This document shows positions 1 through 9,720 of a DNA stretch of 64,000 bases, in pieces. Both the position numbers and the translations under genes were made by a program. Below the pieces are notes generated by a model. The model was not told the DNA's origin, did no database searches, and was given only the letters and a program-made list of their open reading frames with translations. Each line of letters opens with the position of its first letter. Positions within the stretch are counted from its first letter, which is position 1. Source of the stretch: Stenopsyche tienmushanensis (lineage: Eukaryota > Arthropoda > Insecta > Trichoptera > Stenopsychidae); NCBI GenBank assembly GCA_008973525.1, contig WACJ01000119.1, positions 744,001 through 808,000 on the forward strand, in the 5' to 3' direction.

Positions 1-740
1 ACTTAGTTCGGGCAATCTTACCCCCGCCATTATAGTACTTCCCCGTAATTGCGAACAACCCCTCCGTTCAGCAATCGTTTAAATCTGCCCTTCTTTTTTG
101 CGGCGGCGCGCGGAATTCTTTGTTTCGCGTTGTTACATCATCCCCGCCATAACTCACGAATTGCATTTGATAATGTGTTTTTTTGGAATTCCGGTCGCAG
201 ATACCCCGCCGCCTAATTGAAATCGCCGATTCGCTTAGGCGGTTGTCCCGCCGCAAGCCGCCCTCGGGCCGGAATAAAGACAAACTTTCGCCATTAATTA
301 TTGCGCTTTTTGCAAAAGCCCTAAGGCTCCTTCTGAACGAATGTTTTTTCGCGCCGAACTTTTTTCTGCCGCATTTGATAGCTGGCGAATTTGTTAAAAA
401 ACATCGCATTGCCACAAGTTTCGACGTACCATTCCATTCCTCCTTTTGTTCCTCCTCTTTCGTTCTACATATTCCGGACGTATTTGTTCCGCTTTTTTAT
501 TTAGGTCGAGGAAGAACGAACGATTCGGAAAATATGTCTTAAATCAAAACATCAAAAATTTATTCCGCAAACATCGCATTCAAACCTTAATACTGAGGCA
601 GTTTATTCCACATTGTATATAAGATCAATAGATATAACACTGTATTTTTATATTTATTTATGTGTGTAAATGTTCATTGTGCAAATCGTAAAGATATAAT
701 TATTTGGTTTATTTTATTACTCAGGACCGCGCAACGTGAG
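1..740. other. No recognisable gene (window start)
   Basis: Moderately GC-rich DNA between about 90 and 540 carries open frames on both strands at once. Neither frame shows a motif or splice context that I recognise, so they are probably chance frames. The rest is AT-rich with no repeat I could match elsewhere in the window. Confidence 0.5.
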
Positions 741-749
741 TCAAGGTTG

Positions 750-1485
750 TATATCAATAAATGAACCTTAACACTGTTGATAGCACACAATATTCGTTCA
801 TTTCTTTGCGTAAACATAAACAATACACGTGTGTATTTAGGTAACAATATAATGCATCTGTTGAAGCTTGAAATTGATACAATAGAGTTCCAAATATTAG
901 GTGTATCGAAAAGTCTTTTCCGATTGTTAATTTCTGATTAATTCTTGGCGTTTAACTCTCATTTTTTTATTCACCTTTTCCAATTGCTGACAATACATAT
1001 CTGCAGTTATTGTTTCGCCAGTTTTATATATTCATAATAAATAATTCCTTGAATATCCCATTATATTCTTGTGGGTCGTCAATCCAGACTTTGAAATCTG
1101 TTTAAAAAAACCGGCAAGGACTTATCAATACATCTAACAGAATAATTTTTGATACCGAGCTGAGTTTTAAGTATATATAATTGATTTATGTGGCTTTCCA
1201 TCATTTATTATGATTTTAAGAAGACCACCAATATCTAAGAAGTTGCCATACCTGATGATTTTCAATCGGATACGGACAATTTCCATTATAATTTTAATGT
1301 TTATTCTATTGTCATCTGTTGATGATTGGTGATGATTTATTTTGTATTAAATATTGTATTCGTTTATAGAAATACAAATGATTATTTGTGTTCGTAAGAT
1401 TTGGTCGTTTATTTAATTAAAACGTGACAAAATATTAAAAAATATCGTTAGTGTAAAACGTGTAGGGGTACCTTTATAGCACGAC
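750..1485. repeat. Interspersed repeat, copy 1 (inverted copy at 17736-17925)
   Basis: The left edge (about 755-800, containing ACCTTAACACTGTTGAT) and right edge (about 1455-1485, containing GTGTAGGGGTACCTTTATA) both reappear in reverse complement at 17880-17925 and 17736-17762. The two copies are therefore the same family in opposite orientation. Copy 1 is longer partly because a mariner-type MITE sits inside it (897-1137). A piece at 1345-1400 is also similar to 54380-54440. No coding capacity is visible. Confidence 0.45.
897..1137. mobile_element. Mariner-type MITE with 26-bp imperfect inverted ends
   Basis: The left end reads TTAGGTGTATCG and continues AAAAGTCTTTTCCG. The right end, read inward on the other strand, is TTAGATGTATTG then ATAAGTCCTTGCCG. 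About 21 of 26 positions match, and a TA dinucleotide precedes the left end. The 241-bp interior is AT-rich and non-coding. A third, orphan end of the same family is at 47911-47935. TA-flanked inverted ends suggest the Tc1/mariner superfamily, but no transposase for it was identified. Confidence 0.55.
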
Positions 1486-1679
1486 TTGACCATCGATGTA
1501 TGAGTGTATTATGAGACGCTAGGATTCACTAATCTCCGCACTCAATGTGCGTGAATAATGCTTTTTCTGTATCACTCGAGTTTGATCGCACATATGCGCG
1601 TTTACTCTTTAACTGGATATAGGTATATATGTGCTTGTCATTCACTATCTCTTACATAGTTGATACTACCCAATAATAT

Positions 1680-2090
1680 GAAGCGTGATGGACCTCACCG
1701 GTTCGGAGCCAAGAAGCTTTAGGGACGGAACAAAAACAAGAAGAACATCAAGTAGGTGATCTTGATGAAAGGTAAACACTTTGCTATAAAGACACATTGC
1801 CTTCTATATCTTCTATGTCTACCTAATATAAGAAAGCACTTAGTCTCGAATTTGCTCGGTTAAGTTGCACGTGAACGAGGAGACAACACAGAGAAAATGA
1901 GGTACTGGACTCTGCACTCCAGAAAGGCCTTTCTAGTAGAACCAAAAAGGTCGTCTAGCATAGTTTATATTAATTATTAGTAGCATAGTATACAGACGAA
2001 ATGGATGTAAATCCTGTTAATGTATATTGAAGACGCCCATAGTTCTGCAGTTGACTGTTTGTGGCTACACTATGATATATCGTTAAGTTG
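1680..2090 (-). repeat. Interspersed repeat related to 27895-28270
   Basis: In reverse complement, 1900-2080 matches parts of 27900-28220: a GACGACCTTTTTG-type stretch, a CTTCAATATCCATT-type stretch and the ATGGGCCTC / ATCCATTTCGTCTGTA segment. A shorter third copy is at 34735-34790. The function is unknown and no open frame is conserved between copies. Confidence 0.45.
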
Positions 2091-3440
2091 ATGGCTATTC
2101 CGCCTCATTCCAATCTATTCTCATATTTAGCATGATTTCTGGAAGTGAATAGTGTCTTTGCTCCCATAAGGTGTCGGATATTTACGCTAAGCTGCCCAAA
2201 CAAAACTAGTTGTATATAATATTCGATCCAAGGCCTCCCCCAATCTCCTCCCGAGGATGTAAACAGACGACGCAGCCATTACTCGGCATCATCTATTTAT
2301 AAAAAAAATATGGAAAAAATGTTTACAATAACTGTGGGCCAGATTCGGCCGATATTAGCGATTACGGCTCTTACGCCATTCCCCGTCATTAATCAAGCCA
2401 TATTCTTTCGTAATAATTCAAACAATTTATTTTATTATTCGAAACATATACAAATATATCGAAAGCGGGAACGGGGAAGACGTACGCCGCTTCGTAGAAC
2501 TGGACAAAATTCCTATCTTTAATTTTTTAAGGGTAATTAAACAAATAAAGATGAAAGCGTCTATTGAAAAGTTGTTGTACTCTCGAGCTGTATTTGCTTC
2601 ATCTCTATTTTGACTCGTTTACATCGGAATCATTAAAATATGCATGTTTTTAACGGAGAAATTCTTATATTTATCCCGAATTTCGAGAGAATTATTAGAT
2701 ATAATTATGAAAATTGTAGGAGGGATTCTGCTTGTTTCAAATTTGATCTTTGAAAGCACCAGGTTCTAAATAGGCACATGCATAAAATTTGTTCCACAAC
2801 AAGGGTGACCATACGACACCAGCAACAAACAAGAGTTTAACTACCATTTATTAGATGTATCGGTTCAACGAGAGCGAGTGTGACCATACGATCACGTGAA
2901 ATTTATTTTTTCAATGAAGTGCACGTTTTTGAACCTATTTACATCGATTTTGTCCGAGAATCAATCTCATGATCTTCTCTCTACATTTTTAACAATCGCC
3001 AGCCCATTCCTGGTTTATACGTCTGATTTGCAGAATACACTCAAGATAAATCATTTATGTTCTACTATGATTATCACGGTTTATATTGTTCAAGTGTTTG
3101 AAGCACATTGGAAATGGTGCGGCTTTAATCTGCTTGTACATTTTAATATAATTTCCAACTTCTTTTTCGCAATCCTCGCTTGCAAACATGTCGAAATCGA
3201 GGTAGATATAATCACATAAAGGCTCCAGCTCATATTTCAAATGTATTTATTTGCTCTGTTAATTACCATAACTTTCGTCTTGCTTCTATCTATTTAAAGT
3301 TCCAGTTTTTACGTTCCAGTTTTCCAGGGTTTCTCTCGTTATAAACTTCACGTGCGTATTAAATGAAGTGTGGCCTGGGCCGGCAAATGTAATTTTGATT
3401 CAAATCGATATTTCGCTTCATTCAAATAAATTTTATAATT
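2090..3440. other. No supported gene
   Basis: AT-rich sequence. Minus-strand 3055-3240 holds a 60-codon open stretch with a protein-like mix of charged residues and cysteines (for example DFDMFASEDCEKEVGNYIK), but it has no ATG at its opening, no splice context I could confirm, and no family I recognise. The rest shows nothing. Confidence 0.4.
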
Positions 3441-3716
3441 TTATTTTATTTTTAAATCCGGTAAAACCACAATTAATAAAGTAGCCCCAAAAGTACCCGA
3501 CCTAACAAATAAAAAAAACCTGATGCTTAATATCTTTGATAGCCTGTTTATAGTGTCGTGAAAATGGTCATTAACCACCGATTCCACCCCATCATTGTTG
3601 GCAAATATTTTACCACCGAGCCATGTTTTCAAGTTCGCAAAAAGGAAATAATCCGAAGAAGCAATGGATGTTTGAGTGGATGCACTGTCTTGATGAAAAA
3701 ACACTTTATTTTTAGC

Positions 3717-3752
3717 CTATTCAGTGGTCCGAAAGATGGACCGGTTGGACAC
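3717..3752 (+). repeat. Recurrent hairpin repeat, copy 1
   Basis: GGTCC (3726-3730) pairs with GGACC (3738-3742) around a seven-base loop, followed by GGTTGGACACACAGACCTT. The same hairpin and downstream bases occur at 8993-9027, 34599-34633, 46273-46307 and, inverted, 13627-13662. In three of these a second, outer stem GTGTC/GACAC is also present. Confidence 0.6.
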
Positions 3753-4249
3753 ACAGACCTTCTGGCCACTCCCTCCTTTTTTTAAAGACTTTTTACGACA
3801 TTTTCAGGACTTTGTATGATATGTACGATCACGGAAAAAATAATAAACAATACAACAATAAGTATTAAACGGCTCGGCTCAGTGAAGGGTTCTCATATTC
3901 CAAATCAGATCGCTAAACACTTGATTGAAACTTCTTCACTGTGCTGTTTTTTTTCCATTGTGAGCAAACGCGACACCCATCTTGCGCATAGCTTTCTTAT
4001 GTCCAAATTTTCAATTAATATGCGATGTACAACACTTTTTAAAAAGCCTAAAAACGGAGGCCCTGTTCCTAACAAAGAAATCCAGCTATTAATACCAAAC
4101 ATCGGCGGACCGACATCGAACCGAAAAAAACTACTTGCTAACGAAGTAATCAACTTATCTTGCTCTACAGTGCATCAGTCTGGGCAGAAATGGCAAAAAG
4201 GTGGAAACAGATATAAACCGCGAACAATGAAAATAATAAACGCAATTCG

Positions 4250-4360
4250 AATAAGTACCTGTAGGTAGTCCCGCGTTAAGCGGTTGGACTCGTAACCCGA
4301 TCATCTCGGGTTCGAATCCCACAGGAGATGTGGCTGGCAACCACATTTTTAAAAACATAT
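4250..4360 (+). repeat. tRNA-Thr(CGT)-like, probable SINE head
   Basis: A B-box GGTTCGAATCC lies at 4309-4319. An A-box-like TAGTCCCGCGTTAAGCGG lies upstream. An anticodon-arm-like segment TTGGA-CTCGTAA-CCCGA would present CGT. CCTGT near 4258 can pair with ACAGG near 4321 as an acceptor-like stem. The T-stem keeps only three good pairs, so this is not a sound tRNA. It is followed by a GTGGC/CCAC hairpin and a T run, which fits a Pol III-derived SINE or tRNA pseudogene inserted into the mariner relic. Confidence 0.5.
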
Positions 4361-4499
4361 ATATGCCATGAAAAACCATGTCAAAATGGTTGGTAATGAT
4401 ACCATAAAAAAGGGATCGCTAAAAGCCACCTCAAAAAAAAAAAAATCGAATAATATTTGCTTGATCTCACTGGATATAGTACAAGATCTAGCAGGCACT

Positions 4500-4866
4500 T
4501 CCCACGGACATCCTTGCCATGGAAAGGAAGCACAAATGTAAAAAAAAACGCAGGAAAAGAGGTAGTTCGGGAAGAGTCAATCCAACAATGATGGGGTACC
4601 GTAAGCAAGAGAAGGTGGACATACCAATTGATTCCAGCGATACAAAAATGGACACCTATGACCTGACCCAGATGCTGACGGGACATAGATGCGTCGGTAC
4701 TTACCTATTTAAAATGGGCAAGGAGAACTCCACTGTGAGTGCCACCACTGCGTCTTTAAACGTGAGGCGTAGGCAGAAGATAAACGAGAATTAGCGGAAA
4801 AAAATGGAGAGACCCCAACCATATCCAACATGGTCACCACAATGACCAAAACGAAAGAAAAGTTGT
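4500..4866 (+). pseudogene. R1-clade LINE reverse transcriptase C-terminal fragment
   Basis: The plus strand reads YDLTQMLTGHRCVGTYLFK at about 4646-4710, the hallmark LTQ-LTGHG-F-YL block that sits after the reverse transcriptase in R1-clade ORF2. It is followed in a shifted frame by C-x-C-H-H-C near 4737-4755, the cysteine-histidine knuckle. A similar block is seen in opposite orientation at 44859-45116. The 5' part is degraded and no RT catalytic motif remains. It lies between the two halves of the 3441-5240 mariner and is younger than that element. Confidence 0.7.
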
Positions 4867-5716
4867 TGTTAAAAACTATTGTTTTTACCCATGGTGTCTT
4901 TTTGAAGATTTGCCCCTCCCAAGAGAAAAAAATGCCTATCATGTCTGCTATCTCGTGCACTTTAAGTTGACGGTCATCCAATACCATTGTGTATTTCTGA
5001 CACCATTTCTGGCGTAGTCACCTCATTTGGTCGACCTACTGCAATGTTCGTCTTGGCAGCTCGTACGGTCTCGTTTAAACTCTGCCACTTAATATTTAAC
5101 TATTGTTATCAAAGAAACAGACTCCTCCACAGTAGAAGCTTTCTTATTTTGAATGTCGTTGATCCCGTATTTTCTGATGGATTTTTTTTTTGCATTCAGG
5201 GAGATTTTTTTACGTCCCGCCATTATCCGGATGCTTAAATTTTCATTATCTCCTATCCAATTTCGTGGAGCTTCTATACTCATAGCTTTAATATTTACAC
5301 TGCGAACATATGAAGCCTTTTACGGTCGCATATTATCGCAGGTTTACATATTTTTACGCCGTAAAATAAATAGTTTACATCGCGTGTAAAATATGATTAT
5401 CATAAACTCCGTAAAACGCCTTCGCGGATATTGAGTGAGATGTTTTAAATGTCGAAAACTATTGATTTAGAAGCCAAAAAAAATATATCATGGGTCGATT
5501 GTGACCCCGCCCGGGTAGCGCTAATTGAAAACGACGGATTTCTCTTAAAATAATTTATTAAATTATGAACAATGACAATTCAGATACGAAAAATACGTTT
5601 TTATACATTTGGATATTTTACGCCCTTTATGGCATGCCGGACGCTCCTCTTTAGCAAATTATTGTTCCCTGGAAAAATGAGATTTTATTTAGATATTATC
5701 GAAATTATGGAGGGAA

Positions 5717-5722
5717 TTTATT
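5717..5722 (-). promoter_or_regulatory. AATAAA polyadenylation signal for the defensin-like gene
   Basis: On the minus strand AATAAA lies 20 bp past the stop codon of the 5742-5900 gene. A second AATAAA is at 5684-5689. Either could serve as the poly(A) signal. Confidence 0.5.
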
Positions 5723-5741
5723 CAAAATGCGTTGCGTTCTA

Positions 5742-5900
5742 TTACTGACCGTTTGAAAAACATTCGCAACTGCCCATTTCGCAATATCCCAATTCGAATC
5801 CGTGCTCTATGCAACTGTTGGTGCACGAATCGGGATAGCATCCGGAGACGCATGTCGAGGATGCGACGACCAGGAAGAGGAATGCGAACAAGAACTTCAT
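5742..5900 (-). CDS. Secreted CSalpha-beta cysteine-rich peptide (defensin-like)
   Basis: A 52-residue single-exon ORF. Residues 1-20 form a typical signal peptide: a lysine after Met, then FLFAFLFLVVA, then small residues. Residues 21-52 form a mature peptide with six cysteines at 21, 26, 30, 40, 45 and 47. The spacing C-x4-C-x3-C-x9-C-x4-C-x-C, with Gly two residues before the fourth cysteine, is the CSalpha-beta signature (CxxxC, GxC, CxC) of invertebrate defensins, drosomycin-like peptides and short scorpion-type ion-channel peptides. The frame stays open for 28 codons upstream of this Met, but only this start gives a signal peptide at the N-terminus. By family it would be exported, probably from fat body, haemocytes, gut or gland, as an antimicrobial. 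A venom-type role cannot be excluded. There is no intron and no paralogue in the window. It lies antisense to the SPATA20 gene if that gene extends left. Confidence 0.75.
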   Translation of the reverse strand: MKFLFAFLFLVVASSTCVSGCYPDSCTNSCIEHGFELGYCEMGSCECFSNGQ

Positions 5901-5993
5901 TCTGTGAGATGTACAAAGCGACTGCTCTGATTTATCGATGATGATGATGCGCTTATTGTTTTTTCCTTGACATAGTGCTTCCATCTAATCTGT

Positions 5994-6031
5994 TGTATAT
6001 AGGGTATTTCGAAAATTTCGACGGTTTTATA
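5994..6031 (-). promoter_or_regulatory. Candidate core promoter of the defensin-like gene
   Basis: On the minus strand TATAAAA (6025-6031) and TATATA (5996-6001) lie about 130 and 100 bp upstream of the ATG at 5900. Either would give a short 5' leader. Between them is a 13-bp palindrome TCGAAAATTTCGA (6010-6022, plus strand), next to GGGTATTTCG, which only loosely resembles an insect kappaB site. The assignment rests on position and motif only. Confidence 0.35.
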
Positions 6032-6065
6032 GTGTTTCCCAAATTCAATTTAAGCCGCTACATAC

Positions 6066-6410
6066 GATGGTGTTGCGCTGTTAATCTGAGCAGATTTAAT
6101 TTGCCAGATTAACGGCGACATATTCTGTCTCTGTCTAGGCGCAATGTGTTATTTTAACAGCGCCATCTTCTGTGGCGTTGTGGATACATTGTGTCTGAAC
6201 AACCGATCGCTTCTTGCACGTGCACCGTTGACTGTTGGGTGGTGACGCGCAGGAGGCGGGAGTTAAGAAGAATCGTTAGTTAGCCTTGGCTGCGGGAGGA
6301 CGTCCTTCCCGCAGTCAGATCTCTCTCTTTCGTGTGAATAAAAAGTCATCTAGAGAAGAGAGTCTTTCTGTTCGACACCCGTCCATCCCCATCCATCAGT
6401 CCTACGTAAT
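6066..6410 (+). mobile_element. LTR-like repeat, copy A
   Basis: Carries the family core: CGCTGTTAATCTG and its inverse AGATTAACGGCG, a GGCGCAATGTGTTATTTTA stretch, ACAGCGCCATCTTCTGTGG, the paired CTGCGGGAGGACGTCC / CTTCCCGCAG block, then AATAAA and the CCGTCCATCC tail. AATAAA near the 3' part and TG..CA ends in better copies suggest a solo LTR. The left terminus is decayed. It sits about 165 bp upstream of the defensin-like ATG, pointing away from it. Confidence 0.6.
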
Positions 6411-6744
6411 AGTATTTTATTTAAAAATTGTTCGTATGCGCGCTTATCTAAAATTCTAACAATTAATGTATTTTCCTTAATAAAATTAATCAAACTTGTC
6501 CTTGTGATCATTCTGAAATTTATAGAACTTATTATTTTATGCTACAAAGCAATATTTGAAGTAAACGGCTTAATAGGGAAATAGAGTATATTGAAGAAGT
6601 CTCTCAAACTGGGTATTATGTGGAAATGACTTCCGAAGACTGAATATCATAGGAATCAAGCTTAACATTCTATTAGGAGCTTAGCGTGGTGTTCGTGCGC
6701 ATGAATCTTGTCCCATTCTTCCTTCTTCGCGCGAATGCGGACGT

Positions 6745-6822
6745 GTAAGGAACAAAAAAAGATAATCAAAGAATATCTTTGACTGCGAGAAGAGGTATTC
6801 TTCCCGCGAGCTTATTTGCAAT
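6745..6822 (+). repeat. Decayed fragment of the same LTR-like repeat
   Basis: TTTGACTGCGAGAAGAGG followed by TATTCTTCCCGCGAG corresponds to the CTGCGGGAGGACGTCCTTCCCGCAG hairpin block of the LTR family, with many changes. No ends can be seen. Confidence 0.35.
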
Positions 6823-8190
6823 CTCGTGGCTGTAACCACTCCTCGCTTTGAATAAAGTTAATAGTCAAGTCAATGGCATTTGTGTCGCCATCTAACATCT
6901 TCTTCAAATTTGCCAAAATAAAACTGGAATTGCCATAACCGTAAGCATCTTCTTGTGGCCTAAACTGAATGATATGGATACCGACGTCACGTGGTTCCAA
7001 CAGGACAGCGCAAATTATCCACACGGTGCATGCCACGATGGACATTCTACACGAGCAATTTGAGGACATGATTATCTTGCGCTTAATTTAAAGAGAAAGT
7101 ATAGCAACAATTTGGAGCAGTGACTGACCATGACATGGCGATTACTCGCCTAGGTCATAATTTGGATCCCAGTTGCTGTTTAACGTCGTTTCCATGATCG
7201 AAGTTTGTTCTTACAGCGCTCATCGATGCCATATAAATATCATCTACGTTCCAATTTTAATTTAATACCCACCAATGGTTTGAATATTACTTTGTTAGTG
7301 TCCAGTTTTTCTTAATCAGGAGAGAGAATATTGAAGGTCATTAAGTCGGTTTCTTATATAAGATGTTTTTATCAATATATTGCGTCCCAAGACGACGTAA
7401 ATATTTTTTCGAGAAGTATTTTCGACAATCGAGGACATCTTGGAATAATTTTGATAAGAGGTCTTAAAATACGTATTTTGTTTGCTTTCGAATAACCTTC
7501 ATTCGTGATTCGATTTATCTTATTTTCTAATGCGGTCTGGCTTTTCGGCTAATTCTTGGGAGATTCGACAAAGCCCTCAAAGTTCAGCCCGGAAGCTGGA
7601 AGAGACACAATGCGGAGGTCCCCATGGCGACCCGTCCACATTATCTGTTGAATGGCCAGTTATATCCAAACTTTGGATTGAATTTATTTTAATGTCGATA
7701 AAAAATCTTTATAATTTAGCAAAGGTTTTGCGTTCAAGACTCTGCTTTAAATTTCATCATAATTTTGGATTTAAGCCCCATAAATGTAATATTGGCTTCG
7801 TGATATAAATGGAGAATCCATTTTTGGAATGGCGAGGAAATAAGCGAGTAAAGTTAGTTCTTTTGTCGGCGGATCAGACGGGAGCGAGGGCTTGGAGTCC
7901 CGAAGGATCGGATTAAAGCTAGCATATTTTCTCTAAGCGCACGTACTGAATATATTTTAAAGCATAACTATCCAACAACGCCGAAGATATCGGCCAGATG
8001 GGAATTGGAATCTGTAGCATCGCTACTTTGTTTATGCCTGTATTTACCCCATATCATTCCCGGAATTGTTAACGTAACCTTTATGTGCTTGATAGCCCGT
8101 GACACATAGTTAATATCCTTCACAGGACGTTTGGGGATGGCCTGGAAATAGTTATTTATAGCAAGCGAGTGTTTTGACCCGTTGATTGAA
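6823..8190. other. No supported gene
   Basis: The minus strand 7069-6812 encodes a stretch containing FILANLKKMLDG that faintly recalls the mariner C-terminus, but the flanking residues do not align and I do not call it. The segment at 7520-7680 is more GC-rich and open in more than one frame, without recognisable domains. The remainder shows nothing. Confidence 0.4.
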
Positions 8191-8404
8191 GACACATAAA
8201 AGTAGATCTCAAAAGTACCCGACCTAACAAAGAAAACATGGTGTCCTTTCTTGACACACTTTTTCTGATGTTCAATGGCTTCGATGCCTTTTTGTTAGTG
8301 AGAACTGTTGAGGTCCTCAAAATAGCGATCAACCAAACATATTCTCCCCTTTCAGTCTATTGTTTTGATTGTTCTTTTTCTTTTGGGTGGATGTTACGTT
8401 CTGC

Positions 8405-8930
8405 GATGCCAACCTATAAAACTTCGGAGGCAACCCTACACCTGTAGGTAACAGTCGAATGCTTGGGGTAATGATGTAGAGTGGAACTGAGTGAAAGCAA
8501 CCTCGTTGGTTTGCTCATTAAACGTTGCTTGGGTAACCCAGCTAAAATGACTTGGGGATGTAGCTTACCCAGTGTTACGTACCCGTAAATGGAATGTGGA
8601 ACTGCCGATTACAAAAGGAGCAGGAGGACTACAAATGACCGAACCGTTATGAATACCATGGAGAAGTGGGAGCCCCTGCAGTCCGTCATCTGCTCCAACT
8701 CATCTTCGGGTGCTGAAAACCTCACCTCATGGAGAGGGCGTGGAGTGAAAGGGATGGGCGCCTGGAAACACTGCACGTAATGTTTCTCCCTGGATCAAAG
8801 AACGGTGGAAGATATTCCTGTGTGGCTAGTCCGAGGGAATTCGGAATAGATCACAAGGCAGCGCAGGGCATGATCTGTACTAAATACTGATAAGCCGCTG
8901 TCTGATCATCCCACCGTATTCCTTTGTCTA
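8405..8930 (+). mobile_element. R1-type LINE 3' tail, copy 1
   Basis: Shares ordered blocks with 13830-14390 and 15765-15985, and with 44160-44410 inverted: the GGTTTGCTCATYAAACG stretch, the TTGGGTACGCAGG-type stretch, a GTGGAACTGCCGATTA segment and, with 13830-14390, the AGAGGGCGTGG and TGGATCAAAG segments. At 44160-45116 the same tail follows an R1-type ORF2 end, which identifies it as a LINE 3' untranslated region. Confidence 0.55.
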
Positions 8931-8992
8931 TGGACGCAAACCATATTCTGTGATCATATTCGTTACGTCCGATATCGAGTCGCTCATTCATC

Positions 8993-9027
8993 GTGTCAGC
9001 GGTCCGAAAGGCGGACCGGTTGGGCAC
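8993..9027 (+). repeat. Recurrent hairpin repeat, copy 2
   Basis: The outer stem GTGTC (8993-8997) pairs with GGCAC (9023-9027), with one G-T wobble. The inner stem GGTCC (9001-9005) pairs with GGACC (9013-9017). Overall length is 35 bases, the same as copies at 34599 and 46273. Confidence 0.6.
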
Positions 9028-9720
9028 ACAGACCTTTTGGATATTTCTATTTTAGAACTTTTTGCAACATTTTCAGTGGTAAATGCATACTCTATCTGTA
9101 TCATCACGGAAGCATCCCCAGAAATTAATTCACATGACCCAAATGACCAAGTGGCCACTCAATGTTGAGAATGAGTGTGTCCTTGCGGACATGGATATTA
9201 GATTCAGGTTTTGCACCTTGCTGTGCATATATGTTGAGCGGGCATGGTAAGTTGGCATGGTCCCGTATAGTGGGACCAATAAACAGCTCGAGTCAGTGGA
9301 GGGTCCCTATGTTCCTTTGTCTCAGATGTTAAGTAATGCGCCCATGTTTCATTCATGGTTATGAATCGACAAATAACTCGGCTTTATTACTTTGAAACAT
9401 GGCCAAACACTCGGTTGAAACGTCCTCACGACGCATTTTGTATTACATTATGAGCAAATGCGGCCCCCATCATGCGTACAGCTTTCTCATGTCCAAATGT
9501 TCAGTCAATATGCGATGTACAGCACATTTGAAATGTCTAAGATGTCTGCTTTGCCATGCTTACCAAGTTCTGACACCATTTTTGGCGTGGTCAACTCATT
9601 TATTCGAGCACTGCGATTTTGTCTTGATAGCTCGTTCAACCTCGTTTAAACACTGCCACCCTATATTTTACTGTTAATGAAAGAGCAGACTCCCCCAAAG
9701 TAGAATCCATAGTATTTTTT

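Larger units (their letters stand above)
3441..5240 (-). pseudogene. Mariner transposase relic (mellifera-like), split by a LINE/SINE insertion
   Basis: Three blocks read on the minus strand in mariner order. An N-terminal block (about 5130-4930) encodes, across several frames, SGRPNEVTTPEMV and VLDDRQLKVHEIADMIG, matching the helix-turn-helix region. A middle block (about 4045-3905) encodes VHRILIENLDIRKLCARWV and LLTMEKKQ. A C-terminal block (about 3710-3480) encodes FFHQD, SDYFLFANLKTWLGGKIF and a decayed tail. The family is normally about 345 residues with a DD34D triad. Here the frame is broken many times and about 0.7 kb of unrelated DNA (4160-4860) separates N-terminal and middle blocks. 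The end near 3478-3510 (AAAAGTACCCGACCTAACAAA) recurs at other copies. It is certainly inactive. Confidence 0.8.
8195..9720 (-). pseudogene. Mariner transposase relic split by a LINE 3' tail
   Basis: C-terminal end at about 8200-8400 (family end AAAAGTACCCGACCTAACAAA, then sequence matching the tail coding region). Middle block at about 9540-9300 reads on the minus strand RILTEHLDMRKLYA and REDVSTECLAMFQ. N-terminal block at about 9720-9560 is the counterpart of 5000-5140. A plus-strand LINE tail (8405-8930) separates C-terminal and middle parts, and hairpin repeat copy 2 lies between. There are several stops and shifts, so it is inactive. Confidence 0.7.

Noticed and set aside
183..542. 119-codon plus-strand ORF overlapping a 115-codon minus-strand ORF
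   Set aside because: Both strands are open over the same bases because the local sequence is poor in TAA and TAG; no motif, splice site or family match.
3055..3240. Minus-strand 60-codon protein-like frame
   Set aside because: No ATG at its opening, no firm splice signals and no recognisable family; kept only as a note under 2090-3440.
4255..4335. Functional tRNA-Thr gene
   Set aside because: The T-stem keeps only three pairs and the acceptor stem only five; a SINE head or pseudogene fits better.
6812..7069. Minus-strand ORF with FILANLKKMLDG resembling a mariner C-terminus
   Set aside because: Only about ten residues are suggestive and neither flank aligns to mariner, and no family end is nearby.
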